Origin: an uncultured Collinsella sp.
GTDB lineage: Bacteria > Actinomycetota > Coriobacteriia > Coriobacteriales > Coriobacteriaceae
Reading direction: 5' to 3'
Assembly: GCA_900544865.1 (NCBI GenBank)
Contig: UQXA01000026.1
Coordinates: 1-31,436, forward strand
DNA length: 31,436 bases
Part shown: piece by piece, positions 18,230-24,962 of the stretch
How the letters are laid out: each line of letters begins with the position of its first letter
Position numbering within the stretch: position 1 is the first letter of the stretch
Program-made: the position numbers and the translations under genes
The notes under the pieces: generated by a model
What the model was told of the DNA's origin: nothing
Database searches by the model: none
What the model saw: the letters and a program-made list of their open reading frames with translations, nothing else

Positions 18230-19282
18230 GTGAAAACGGGTATTTCGATTTATCTTTCCAGCCCTCTGCAGGATATTGAGCGGACGATTGAGCGTGGTGC
18301 CGCGGCGGGTGCGCGCTATGCGTTCACCTCGCTGCATATTCCCGAGGATGGGGGAGCGGCGTATGCCGATAAGGTCCGTCATGTGCTGTCGCTGCTTTCC
18401 GCCCGCGGCATTGCGCTCATTGCCGATGTGGGGCCGCGTACGTGCGATTTGCTCGGGCTTGAGCGTATCGAGGACCTGCGCGATCTGGGGTTGGAATACC
18501 TTCGTTTGGACTATGGCTTTAGCGCCCAGCGGGTCGCGGAGCTGTCCGGTGTATTTCGCATTGTGGTCAATGCATCGACGGTGAGTTCTGATGAAATCGC
18601 ATCGTGGCGTGAAGCCGGCGCCGATGTGACTCGTTTTGCCGCCTGCCACAATTTTTACCCCAAGCCTTATACCGGTTTAGCTCTTGAAGATGTTGCTCGG
18701 ACGAATCTTCGTCTTGCGGCGCTTGGATTCGAAATCATGGCTTTTGTGCCGGGTGATGCTAACGTTCGCGGGCCGGTATTCGAGGGACTGCCGACGGTCG
18801 AGGCGCAGCGCGGTCGCGCGTCAAAGGTTGCTCTCAATATGCTTGAGCTTGCACATGGCGCCGATTGCGACATTGTGTTGGTCGGCGACCCCGATCTTTC
18901 CGATGCGGGCTGGGCGCAGTTTGCTCAAGTTTCCGCCGGATACGTGGACCTGCAATGCGAGCTTGAGCCCGGTTATGCCTATGTGCGCGGGCAGATTCAT
19001 CACGACCGGCCCGACTCGAGTGTCCTCATCTTTAGGTCTCAGGAGTCACGTACGAAGCTTAAGCCGGATTCCGTGCCGACGGATGCCGGAGCCGGCCTGC
19101 CGCGAAAGGCGGGGTCGATCGCTGTGAGCAATAGCGGATATGGGCGCTACGAAGGCGAGCTTGAGATTGCGCGGGTCGATCTTCCCGGTGACGAGCGCAT
19201 GAACGTTGCGGGCCATATCACGCCCGAGGCAATGGAACTGCTGCCGTTTATCAAGCGCGGATTCGGGGTACGGTTCGTTTAA
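18230..19282 (+). CDS. mupG: DUF871 / MupG-family 6-phospho-N-acetylmuramidase
   Basis: MupG of Staphylococcus aureus hydrolyses MurNAc-6-phosphate-GlcNAc after PTS uptake. This 350-residue protein has the same length and layout: an N-terminal TIM-barrel domain (about 1-235) beginning GISIYLSSPLQDIE, with SLHIPEDG, LIADVGPRT, LRLDYGF, CHNFYPKPYTGL and MAFVPGD, and a C-terminal beta domain (about 240-350) with SGYGRYEGELEI and GHITPEAMELLPFI. GTG 18230 follows AAGGAG at a normal distance. It lies downstream of murQ and murP, as in the staphylococcal operon but in a different order, and behind a terminator, so its level may be set separately. The family assignment is secure; the exact substrate is inferred from the cluster. 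Confidence 0.88.
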   Translation: MKTGISIYLSSPLQDIERTIERGAAAGARYAFTSLHIPEDGGAAYADKVRHVLSLLSARGIALIADVGPRTCDLLGLERIEDLRDLGLEYLRLDYGFSAQRVAELSGVFRIVVNASTVSSDEIASWREAGADVTRFAACHNFYPKPYTGLALEDVARTNLRLAALGFEIMAFVPGDANVRGPVFEGLPTVEAQRGRASKVALNMLELAHGADCDIVLVGDPDLSDAGWAQFAQVSAGYVDLQCELEPGYAYVRGQIHHDRPDSSVLIFRSQESRTKLKPDSVPTDAGAGLPRKAGSIAVSNSGYGRYEGELEIARVDLPGDERMNVAGHITPEAMELLPFIKRGFGVRFV

Positions 19283-19374
19283 CGTGTGACCCGCGGGCTA
19301 CAATTGGCCCATCATACGAAGGCGCCTCGTGTGGCGTGTGCCTGCGTTGGCCGATCTATATTCGGAGGATTCCC

Positions 19375-19734
19375 ATGACTGTACTGTTTGTTGAATATCC
19401 CAAGTGCTCGACCTGTAAGAAGGCCAAGGCATGGCTGGACGAACATGGGGTAGAGTATATCGATCGCGATATCGTTTTGGACAATCCCACGGCTGATGAG
19501 CTTGCGACCTGGATTGCTCGTTCGGGGCTGCCGGTGCGGCGCTTCTTTAATTCGTCGGGCATGAAATATCGAGAGCTGGGCCTGAAGGCGCGTCTGGATG
19601 CGGGCATGACGGATCGGGAGTGCTACGAGCTGCTGGCGACCGACGGCATGCTGGTCAAGCGTCCGCTGCTGGTGGGCGACGACTTTGCGATTCCCGGCTT
19701 TAGGGAAGCGGCTTGGGCCGAGGCGTTGCTGTAG
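19375..19734 (+). CDS. ArsC/Spx-family thioredoxin-fold protein
   Basis: The 119-residue protein is a member of the ArsC/Spx/YffB family: a thioredoxin-like fold with Cys10-Ser-Thr-Cys13 (PKCSTCKKA), followed by RDIVLDNPTADEL, an FNSSGMKYRELGL segment and LVKRPLLVGDD. Family members include glutaredoxin-coupled arsenate reductases and the RNA-polymerase-binding regulator Spx. The KRPLL motif and the CxxC are shared by both, so I leave the function open. AGGAGG-like GGAGGA precedes ATG 19375. It is not part of an ars operon here; its neighbours are mupG and a convergent minus-strand gene. Confidence 0.85.
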   Translation: MTVLFVEYPKCSTCKKAKAWLDEHGVEYIDRDIVLDNPTADELATWIARSGLPVRRFFNSSGMKYRELGLKARLDAGMTDRECYELLATDGMLVKRPLLVGDDFAIPGFREAAWAEALL

Positions 19735-19741
19735 CGACTGC

Positions 19742-19911
19742 GGAAAGTGCGACCCGGAATTCGCTTCCAGAATGGGATGCGCTTTCCCAAAGTGGCCGGT
19801 TGCGGAAAGCACGTCCCATTCTGAGCTTCGATTGTGGGACACGGTTTCCGGTTGAGGGCTCGACGGGAAAGTGGGGACCAGTTTGAGCTTGAAATCTGGG
19901 GCGCACTTTCC
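19742..19911. repeat. Tandem array of three 62-nt palindromic units
   Basis: Left arms GGAAAGTGCGACCC (19742), GGAAAGCACGTCCC (19804) and GGAAAGTGGGGACC (19866) start exactly 62 nt apart. Each is followed 32 nt later by an inverted partner ending in TTTCC (19774-19787, 19836-19849, 19898-19911). Arms match at 10-11 of 14 positions. The centres of units 2 and 3 share TGAGCTT. The array fills almost the whole gap between the 3' ends of two convergent genes (19735-19930) and could act as a bidirectional terminator. Confidence 0.8.
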
Positions 19912-19930
19912 GCCGGCGGGCCTGCCCCAG

Positions 19931-20341
19931 TCAGTCCGCCAGCTGTGCCCATTCGTGCGGATCGTAGACCTTTACGTGTTTGTTGGGCTTGCCGCTCCAG
20001 TACTCCTCGTCCATAAAGGGCAGATATGCCTGAACGCCGGGGCAGATAAAGGGAATCCGCTGCTGTTGCAGTCGCTCGCGCTGGCGCTGCTCCAGGTGCG
20101 CCTCGGATATGACGGTCGGCATACCGGACAACTCGACGAGGCTTGCCTGGATGCGCTTAAGGTCGGGGAGTCCCGCGTGCCATGACATCCGCATGATCAA
20201 AAAGGATGCACGGCGGTATTTTGCCTGCACCACAGTAATGGCGGGGCGCAGTGTGGGATGGATTTTGTCCCGTTCGGGCCAAAGGTCGGCAGTGATCTCA
20301 AGGCCCAGGGTCTCCCATAGGTAATCAAGCTCTTCGTCCAT
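19931..20341 (-). CDS. Short protein resembling the N-terminal part of MarR-annotated winged-helix proteins
   Basis: The 136-residue protein has an acceptable ribosome site (GAGG) before its ATG and normal codon use. The segment RIPFICPGVQAYLPF resembles the IPFI-PG-Q-YLPF motif of a family of MarR-annotated, AbiEi-like winged-helix proteins. The part before it (ITVVQAKYRRASFLI, then a helix-rich linker) would match their N-terminal domain. In that family a DNA-binding winged helix follows the YLPF motif, whereas here the frame ends about 29 residues later, 19 bases from the tandem repeat array. It may be a genuine short form or a gene truncated next to the repeats. It is one of only two genes here that end in TGA. 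The family assignment is from memory of the motif and is moderate at best. Confidence 0.55.
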   Translation of the reverse strand: MDEELDYLWETLGLEITADLWPERDKIHPTLRPAITVVQAKYRRASFLIMRMSWHAGLPDLKRIQASLVELSGMPTVISEAHLEQRQRERLQQQRIPFICPGVQAYLPFMDEEYWSGKPNKHVKVYDPHEWAQLAD

Positions 20342-20506
20342 GGCGCCTCGATATCTACGCGATCATTGATACTTCGATTGTGTTGCCTGGTGCTATCGTT
20401 TTCGCGGTAGAATCTGCCAACGGTTGACGGCTACCGCTCGCGGCGTTTTGCCCTTCGTGTACAGCGGTTGGCTTCACAGGTCCTTCACGGGTTGGACTAA
20501 ATTAGG

Positions 20507-20541
20507 CCAATTTGACTGAATTTCAAAAAAGTCAAAATTGG
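20507..20541. repeat. AT-rich stem-loop upstream of the tRNA promoter
   Basis: CCAATTTGACT (20507-20517) pairs with AGTCAAAATTGG (20530-20541) with one bulged base. It ends three bases before the tRNA promoter -35 element, so it could bind a regulator or act as an upstream element. The rest of 20342-20506 shows only a GCGGTAG/CTACCGC inverted repeat at 20404-20437, with TAGAAT inside it. Confidence 0.45.
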
Positions 20542-20544
20542 GGC

Positions 20545-20573
20545 TTGCGTCACGGCGAGACTTCCCGTATATT
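20545..20573 (+). promoter_or_regulatory. Promoter of the tRNA-Gln/tRNA-Glu unit
   Basis: TTGCGT (20545-20550) and TATATT (20568-20573) are separated by exactly 17 bases, and the first tRNA starts 44 bases after the -10. Strong match for a vegetative promoter. Confidence 0.75.
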
Positions 20574-20617
20574 TCTTTCTTGCGCAAAGGCACAGCCGAG
20601 CGCAGCGATGCAGTCAT

Positions 20618-20691
20618 TGGGATGTCGTCTAATGGCAGGACAGCGGATTCTGGTTCCGTCAATGGGGGTTCGACTCCCTCCATCCCAGCCA
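20618..20691 (+). tRNA. tRNA-Gln (anticodon CTG)
   Basis: Acceptor arms TGGGATG and CATCCCA pair fully. The D arm GTCTAATGGCAGGAC, the anticodon stem GCGGA/TCCGT with loop TTCTGGT (anticodon CTG at 20650-20652), and the T loop TTCGACT are all in place. The 3' CCA is encoded. It decodes CAG, the main Gln codon of a GC-rich genome. Confidence 0.95.
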
Positions 20692-20708
20692 TTGCATTTG
20701 CTACATAT

Positions 20709-20785
20709 GGCCCGTTCGTCTAGCGGTTTAGGACGCCGCCCTCTCAAGGCGGAGATCACCAGTTCGAATCTGGTACGGGCTACCA
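20709..20785 (+). tRNA. tRNA-Glu (anticodon CTC)
   Basis: Acceptor GGCCCGT pairs with ACGGGCT (G-T at the end). The D arm is GTCTAGCGGTTTAGGAC, the anticodon stem is CCGCC/GGCGG with loop CTCTCAA (CTC at 20743-20745), the T arm is ACCAG-TTCGAAT-CTGGT, and CCA is encoded. It decodes GAG. It is co-transcribed with tRNA-Gln, with 17 bases between them. Confidence 0.95.
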
Positions 20786-20795
20786 AAATTGAACG

Positions 20796-20824
20796 CCCGG
20801 GCCTCGTAAGAGACCCGGGTTTTG
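20796..20824 (+). terminator. Terminator of the tRNA unit
   Basis: CCCGGG (20796-20801) plus CTC pair with GAG plus CCCGGG (20814-20819), followed by TTTT. It ends ten bases after the CCA of tRNA-Glu. Confidence 0.85.
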
Positions 20825-20879
20825 TGTATTGACCGTATATACGGCGCCTGCCGTGTTTCGCTCAGATCGAGGAGTAGCC

Positions 20880-21797
20880 ATGGATCTGCCCATCAGCTTG
20901 CAAGACATCACGTATGCCGAGAACTATCTGGCGCAGGGCGACCTGGCTACGGCGACGCCGCTGCTGGAGCGTCTGGTGGAGCTCGCCGAGGAGTATATCG
21001 ACGCTGAGTGCAAGACGGAGGAGAAGCGCCAATACTTTAGCTTCGATAGCAAGTTTGAGCGCTTGGCCTATCGCCGCGTGGAGAAGGATCCGCGCGAGCT
21101 CGTGCAGGTCGAGGTGCCGTTTGACCGCCTGTACTCTGACATGGCGTTTGCCTACATTCGCCAGCAGGATTATGTGAGCGCTCGTAATGCCCTGATGCAG
21201 GCTGTGCGTTGGGACCCCATGAACTGCAACTATCGCTTGGATTTGGCCGAGCTGTTCCGCGCACTCGAGGACAAGCAGGAATGGGCATCGCTCTCGTTCT
21301 CGGTGCTGGAGCGTGCAAGCGATGGCAAGTGCGCCGCCCGCGCCTACGCCAATCTAGGCCAGTATTTCTTGGAGCCCGAGACCGAGAACGTTTCGGCTGC
21401 CGTGGGCTGCGCGCGTCTGGCGCTGCGCCTGGCGCCCAACGATGCGCATACGACGCGCCTGCTCAACAAGATCCATACCACCTATCCGGATGCCGCCGAT
21501 GAGAGCGACGACCACGTGATGGGTGAACTGGCCCTGCAAGGTGTGCCGACCTCGCCTTCGGCCGAGATTGCCATCTGCCTGATTATGTGCGCGACCGATG
21601 CTGCAAGTGACGGCGACAAGCAGGAGGCGACGCGCCTGACGGTGCGTGCTCGCGACTTGGTGGGCGAGGAGGCCTGCGCGGCGATTATCAAACTGGTGCG
21701 CGAGAGCGACGCCGAGCTCAATGCCGAGCGCAAGGCAAAGCGCGAGGCTGCGGGCTCAAACGCCGACGGCGCCAAGGAGGCCGGCGATGCCCAGTAA
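20880..21797 (+). CDS. Tetratricopeptide-like repeat protein of unknown function
   Basis: The 305-residue soluble protein contains TPR-like helix pairs: AENYLAQGDLATATPLLERLVELA near residues 13-36, DMAFAYIRQQDYVSARNALMQAVRWDP near 84-110, and ARAYANLGQYF...AAVGCARLALRLAPND near 145-180. The C-terminal ~40 residues are charged and Ala-rich (AERKAKREAAG), probably unstructured. TPR proteins serve as protein-binding scaffolds; I cannot name a partner. GGAG precedes ATG 20880. Its last 11 bases overlap smpB in another frame, so the two are translationally coupled, which suggests a link to ribosome rescue that is inference only. Confidence 0.8.
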   Translation: MDLPISLQDITYAENYLAQGDLATATPLLERLVELAEEYIDAECKTEEKRQYFSFDSKFERLAYRRVEKDPRELVQVEVPFDRLYSDMAFAYIRQQDYVSARNALMQAVRWDPMNCNYRLDLAELFRALEDKQEWASLSFSVLERASDGKCAARAYANLGQYFLEPETENVSAAVGCARLALRLAPNDAHTTRLLNKIHTTYPDAADESDDHVMGELALQGVPTSPSAEIAICLIMCATDAASDGDKQEATRLTVRARDLVGEEACAAIIKLVRESDAELNAERKAKREAAGSNADGAKEAGDAQ

Positions 21798-22257
21798 GCG
21801 CGAGCGCAAACTCATTTCCAAGAATCGCTCGGCACATCACGAGTACTTTATCGATGAGACATTTGAGTGCGGTATTGAACTGAGTGGCACCGAGGTCAAG
21901 TCGATTCGCGAGCGCGCCTGCCAGATCACCGATACCTTCGCGCTGATCCGCGGCGGGGAGTGCTGGCTCGTCGGCCTGCATATCCACCCTTATAGCCATG
22001 GTGGCGTGTGGAATCGCGATCCCGACCGTCGGCGTCGTCTGCTGCTGCACCGCAAGGAGATTGACTTTCTTGACGGCAAACTTCGCAACCGTGGTTATGC
22101 GCTGGTTCCGTTGGAGCTCTACTTTAATACCGACGGCCGCGTAAAGCTGCTGCTGGGTCTAGGTCGCGGCAAGAAGCTCTACGACAAGCGCGAGGACATG
22201 GCCAAGCGTGATGTCCAACGCGAGATCGACCGCGCCCTTAAGGAACGCAACCGCTAG
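21787..22257 (+). CDS. smpB: SsrA (tmRNA)-binding protein SmpB
   Basis: SmpB binds tmRNA and delivers it to stalled ribosomes for trans-translation. The 156-residue protein shows the family pattern: ISKNRSAHHEYFIDETFECGIELSGTEVKSIRE at the N-terminus (OB-fold), RGGECWLVGLHIHPYSHG, RRRLLLHRKEI, LVPLELYFNTDGRVKLLLGLGRGKKLYDKRE and a basic C-terminal helix KRDVQREIDRALKERNR that occupies the mRNA channel. AAGGAGG sits inside the end of the upstream gene, which fixes ATG 21787. I looked for the tmRNA gene downstream and did not find it in this window. Confidence 0.96.
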   Translation: MPSKRERKLISKNRSAHHEYFIDETFECGIELSGTEVKSIRERACQITDTFALIRGGECWLVGLHIHPYSHGGVWNRDPDRRRRLLLHRKEIDFLDGKLRNRGYALVPLELYFNTDGRVKLLLGLGRGKKLYDKREDMAKRDVQREIDRALKERNR

Positions 22258-22269
22258 GCACTCTGTATA

Positions 22270-22336
22270 AGTTGCGGTGGAATACGGACTGTTTTGCCTG
22301 TTTGAGGGGCTATTCAGTCCCTATTTCACCGCAACT
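22270..22336. repeat. Palindromic repeat family GTTGCGGTG, copy 2
   Basis: The left arm starts GTTGCGGTGGAATAC, and the right arm (22315-22335) is CAGTCCC plus TATTTCACCGCAAC, identical to copy 1 at 8390-8410. The 23-nt centre differs from copy 1. It starts 12 bases after the smpB stop, between that gene and the hairpin at 22379, as if inserted ahead of the terminator. Confidence 0.85.
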
Positions 22337-22378
22337 GCGGGCGTCTCATCTTTCTTACTGTTCTGACACATATGTCTT

Positions 22379-22412
22379 AAAGGCGGCGTCCGTTATGGGT
22401 GCCGCCTTTTTT
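22379..22412 (+). terminator. Intrinsic terminator, probably of smpB
   Basis: AAAGGCGGC (22379-22387) pairs perfectly with GCCGCCTTT (22401-22409), with a run of T through 22412. It lies 120 bases after smpB, beyond the repeat. Confidence 0.85.
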
Positions 22413-22463
22413 GTGGGTACATACATTCATGAGGTTCCAACCCGAGCTAGGGGAGTGATCGTT

Positions 22464-22967
22464 ATGGACAAAACTGCGTTCTTTACCATGCCGAGCGGCC
22501 TGTACGTGGTGAGCGCTGCGGCAGACGGGTTGCGCGCCGGCTGCGTCATCAACACTGCGGTGCAGGTGACGTCCATGCCGCCGCGTATTTCGGTTGCCGT
22601 GAACAAGGACAATGTCACCTCGGGCGTCATCGCATCGGCCAAAGCGTTCGCGCTGACCGTGATCGATCAGACTGCCGACATGCTCTACATCGGTAACTTT
22701 GGGTTCCGCACCAGCAGCGATTATGACAAGTTTGCCAAATACGAGACCCGCGAGACGGCTCTGGGCATGCCCTATGTGCCTGAGTACGCGGCGGCCCTGT
22801 TTAGCTGCCGTTTGATCGACACTGTGGATGTGGGCACGCATCTGCTGTTTATTGGCGAGGTCGAGGATGCCGAGCGCCTGAGCGACGAGACGCCGCTGAC
22901 GTACGACTACTATCACAAGGTGCTAAAGGGCAAGACGCCGCCCAAAGCCTCGTCGTATCAAGGCTAG
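22464..22967 (+). CDS. Flavin reductase-like (FMN-binding) protein
   Basis: The 167-residue protein is a flavin reductase-like FMN-binding split-barrel protein, with the typical GLYVVSAAADGLRAGCVIN, QVTSMPPRISVAVNKDN and IGNFGFRTSSDYDKFAKYE segments and a C-terminal HLLFIGEVEDAERL strand. Such proteins bind FMN and pass electrons to acceptors such as rubredoxin or flavodiiron proteins. A rubredoxin gene follows 88 bases downstream. In the high-molecular-weight rubredoxin (Hrb) of Moorella the same two domains form one protein, so this pair looks like a split version. GGGGAG sets ATG 22464; a long open frame upstream has no ribosome site and runs through the terminator. Confidence 0.88.
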   Translation: MDKTAFFTMPSGLYVVSAAADGLRAGCVINTAVQVTSMPPRISVAVNKDNVTSGVIASAKAFALTVIDQTADMLYIGNFGFRTSSDYDKFAKYETRETALGMPYVPEYAAALFSCRLIDTVDVGTHLLFIGEVEDAERLSDETPLTYDYYHKVLKGKTPPKASSYQG

Positions 22968-22984
22968 AAATGTTCTAAAAATAC

Positions 22985-23012
22985 TTGCATTATGTTATTG
23001 AGAATATATACT
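22985..23012 (+). promoter_or_regulatory. Promoter of the rubredoxin gene
   Basis: TTGCAT (22985-22990) and TATACT (23007-23012) are 16 bases apart in a markedly AT-rich patch. TTATTGAG...CTAATAA around the -10 is a near-palindrome and could bind an iron- or peroxide-type repressor; that is a guess. Confidence 0.6.
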
Positions 23013-23055
23013 AATAAGTAAGTACACCAGCAGTCACGTTCGAGAGGAGAACATC

Positions 23056-23199
23056 ATGGCTGAGGAGAAGAAGACGTATAAGTTTGTGTGCACCGTTTGC
23101 GGTTACGAGGTTGAGGTCGACACGCCCGAGCTGCCCGAGGACTACGTGTGCCCGGTCTGCGGCGTCGGCCCCGATGAGTTTGAGCTTGTCGAGGAGTAG
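23056..23199 (+). CDS. Short rubredoxin
   Basis: The 47-residue protein carries two iron-binding knuckles, CTVCGY (Cys12, Cys15) and CPVCG (Cys32, Cys35), with LPEDYVCPVCG typical of rubredoxins. The spacing between the Cys pairs is 16 residues, shorter than in classical 52-54-residue rubredoxins, and matches the rubredoxin domain found at the ends of rubrerythrin and Hrb proteins. It is an electron carrier of the cytoplasm, probably partnered with the flavin reductase upstream and used in oxygen or peroxide defence of an anaerobe (inference). GAGAGGAG lies 6 bases before ATG 23056. It has its own promoter and terminator. Confidence 0.93.
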   Translation: MAEEKKTYKFVCTVCGYEVEVDTPELPEDYVCPVCGVGPDEFELVEE

Positions 23200-23239
23200 C
23201 TCGTAGACACACGACTTGCAACAACATATAGCTCTGTCC

Positions 23240-23275
23240 AAGGGCCCCGGTCGAATTCTCGGCCGGGACCCTTTT
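23240..23275 (+). terminator. Intrinsic terminator of the rubredoxin gene
   Basis: AAGGG and CCCGG (23240-23250) pair with CCGGG and CCCTT (23263-23273) with small mismatches, followed by TTTT. Its position between convergent genes suits use on both strands. Confidence 0.8.
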
Positions 23276-23298
23276 GATTTATCTGACGGTTTAAAACG

Positions 23299-23322
23299 GT
23301 CTCACGTGTTACAGATTGAGAC
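23299..23322. repeat. Remnant of the 80-nt GATCTGTAACA repeat family
   Basis: GTCTCA is followed after two bases by TGTTACAGATTGAGAC (23307-23322), the right arm of the units at 24731-24947. The left arm and centre are mostly missing, so this looks like a collapsed unit. It lies just beyond the 3' end of mntH, while the intact array lies beyond its 5' end. Confidence 0.6.
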
Positions 23323-23351
23323 GTTATATCTGGACAGTTACGCCATCCTAA

Positions 23352-24608
23352 TTACATCCCCGTTAGCAGCACGATGTCGAGAATCGTCACGATGACGCCG
23401 ATTCCTACGAGCAGCGCGTTGAGCGGGCGCGAGTTGGTGTATTTGCCCATGACGCGGGGCGAACTGGTGAGTCGTATGAGCACAAAGACCGTAATTGGCA
23501 GCTGAAGCGACAGCAGCGCCTGACTCCAAATGAGACCCTCAAAAGGATTCGGGACGACCAAGCACGCCGCCACTGCGCCGACGAAGCAGGCCGCCACCCC
23601 GATCGAGGAATGTCGGTCGTGGATGTCGTATTCCTCGTCGAACATGCCCGCGGTGATGGTGCCCGCCGCCATGCCCGCCGTCACACTACTCGATAGTCCC
23701 GCAAACAGCAGTGCCACCGCAAAGATGGTCGAGCTTGCCGGGCCCAGAATGGGGGAGAGCGTGGCCGCTGCGACGGCGAGGTCGTCTACGACCATGCCGT
23801 GCGCAAAGAAGGTCGTTGCGGCCAGGATGACCATGGCCGAGTTGATTGCCCAGCCCACGCCCATCGAAAAGAGCGTGTCGAAGAGCTCGTAGCGCAGACG
23901 TTCTTCGATAACCTGCTCGCCTTGGCCTTCAAAGTGCATGGATTGGATGACCTCGGAGTGCAGGAAGAGGTTGTGGGGCATAACGACCGCGCCTAGGACA
24001 CTTACGATAATCGCGGCCGAGCCGGTGGGCATACAGGGTGTGATCCAGCTTGCGGCGGCTTGCGGCCAGTCGACCTTGACTAGTGCAAGCTCGGCTAAAA
24101 ACGAAAGTCCTACCACGCCTACGAAGGCGATGATCCATCGCTCGGCGCGTTTGTAGGAGCTTGTCATGAGCATGGCAATCGATGCCGCCGCCACGATGAT
24201 GCAGCCGGCGCGTACGGGCAGGCCAAAGAGCATTTGAAGCGCGATCGCACCGCCCAGGACTTCGGCCATGGCGGTGGCGACCGTGGCTAGATACGCGCTG
24301 CCGAGTATCGCACGCCCGACGAGGCGGGGTAGGTGGCGCGTCGTGGCCTCGGCAAGACACATGCCCGTGGCGATGCCCAGGTGCGCCGCGTTGTGCTGCA
24401 GCACGATGAGCATGATCGTGGACAGCGTGACGATCCACAGCAGCGCGTAGCCAAACTGCGAGCCCGCGGCCATATTGGAGGCCCAGTTGCCCGGGTCGAT
24501 AAAGCCGACGGTGACGAGCAACCCGGGGCCGATATGCCGCGCAATGTCTAGGCCTCCGTGACCACCGGTGCGCCGGGAACCAAAGTGTTGTTTGAGATGG
24601 TTGAGCAT
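23352..24608 (-). CDS. mntH: Nramp-family divalent metal (manganese) transporter
   Basis: This 418-residue cytoplasmic membrane protein of about eleven helices imports Mn2+ (or Fe2+) with protons. The metal-binding motifs of the Nramp family are both intact: DPGN (residues 38-41, in GFIDPGNWASN) and MPHN (210-213, in GAVVMPHNLFLHS), where the Met favours transition metals over Mg2+. GMCLAEATTRHLPR and GLSSSVTAGMAAG further support the family. The first ~20 residues are a short basic cytoplasmic tail. GCAGGAG precedes the ATG on the minus strand. It is transcribed alone, divergent from gltB. I could not identify a convincing MntR/DtxR box in the 120 bases upstream. Confidence 0.94.
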   Translation of the reverse strand: MLNHLKQHFGSRRTGGHGGLDIARHIGPGLLVTVGFIDPGNWASNMAAGSQFGYALLWIVTLSTIMLIVLQHNAAHLGIATGMCLAEATTRHLPRLVGRAILGSAYLATVATAMAEVLGGAIALQMLFGLPVRAGCIIVAAASIAMLMTSSYKRAERWIIAFVGVVGLSFLAELALVKVDWPQAAASWITPCMPTGSAAIIVSVLGAVVMPHNLFLHSEVIQSMHFEGQGEQVIEERLRYELFDTLFSMGVGWAINSAMVILAATTFFAHGMVVDDLAVAAATLSPILGPASSTIFAVALLFAGLSSSVTAGMAAGTITAGMFDEEYDIHDRHSSIGVAACFVGAVAACLVVPNPFEGLIWSQALLSLQLPITVFVLIRLTSSPRVMGKYTNSRPLNALLVGIGVIVTILDIVLLTGM

Positions 24609-24730
24609 GGTGCACTCCTGCGTGCCGTTTGTTTGACGCCGTAAAGGGTACCCGTTTTAGGCTTAAAGGTTAACCGAGACTAACAAAATTGTTGTATTTG
24701 AATAGGATGGGGAAAGGAGTTGCCGAAATG
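24609..24730. other. Upstream region of mntH, no feature identified
   Basis: This stretch should hold the mntH promoter on the minus strand. It is more AT-rich than the genes and contains GGTTAACC, but I see no promoter or operator that I can support. Confidence 0.4.
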
Positions 24731-24947
24731 TCTTGATCTGTAACAACTAGGGATGGAAATTGGACCTAGGTGTTACAGATCGAGACAGGAAGAAATGGTC
24801 CTATGGAAAATCTCGATCTGTAACAGTTAGCTGCAAAAACCGGCCCTTCGTGTTACAGATCGAGACATTCGGAACTGTCTCTCGAAAACATCTCAATCTG
24901 TAACATCTAGGCGCCAAAATTGGGTCTTCCTGTTACAGATTGAGATG
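24731..24947. repeat. Tandem array of three 80-nt palindromic units
   Basis: Left arms TCTTGATCTGTAACA, TCTCGATCTGTAACA and TCTCAATCTGTAACA start at 24731, 24811 and 24891, exactly 80 nt apart. The right arms TGTTACAGAT(C/T)GAGA start at 24771, 24851 and 24931. Each unit is a 55-57-nt hairpin with ~15-bp arms and a 25-nt centre with partly shared bases, followed by a 23-nt linker. Unit 3 changes a G-C pair to A-T on both arms. The array lies between divergent mntH and gltB. Confidence 0.9.
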
Positions 24948-24962
24948 TTTGAAGCGGTGAGC

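Noticed and set aside
19312..19952. Minus-strand frames opposite the ArsC/Spx gene and through the 62-nt repeats
   Set aside because: Translations are low-complexity by-products of the repeats and of the antisense of a recognised gene.
20474..20832. Open frames running across the two tRNA genes on both strands
   Set aside because: They overlap two clear tRNA genes and their terminator, and have no ribosome sites or codon bias.
22258..22463. tmRNA (ssrA) gene next to smpB
   Set aside because: The gap holds a palindromic repeat and a terminator; no tmRNA acceptor ends or tag-peptide frame are visible.
24640..24690. MntR/DtxR-type operator upstream of mntH
   Set aside because: TTAGGCTTAAAGG and GGTTAACC only loosely resemble a DtxR-family site, and the symmetry is poor.
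24731..24947. CRISPR array
   Set aside because: The periodic units are large hairpins with related linkers, only three in number, with no unique spacers and no cas genes.
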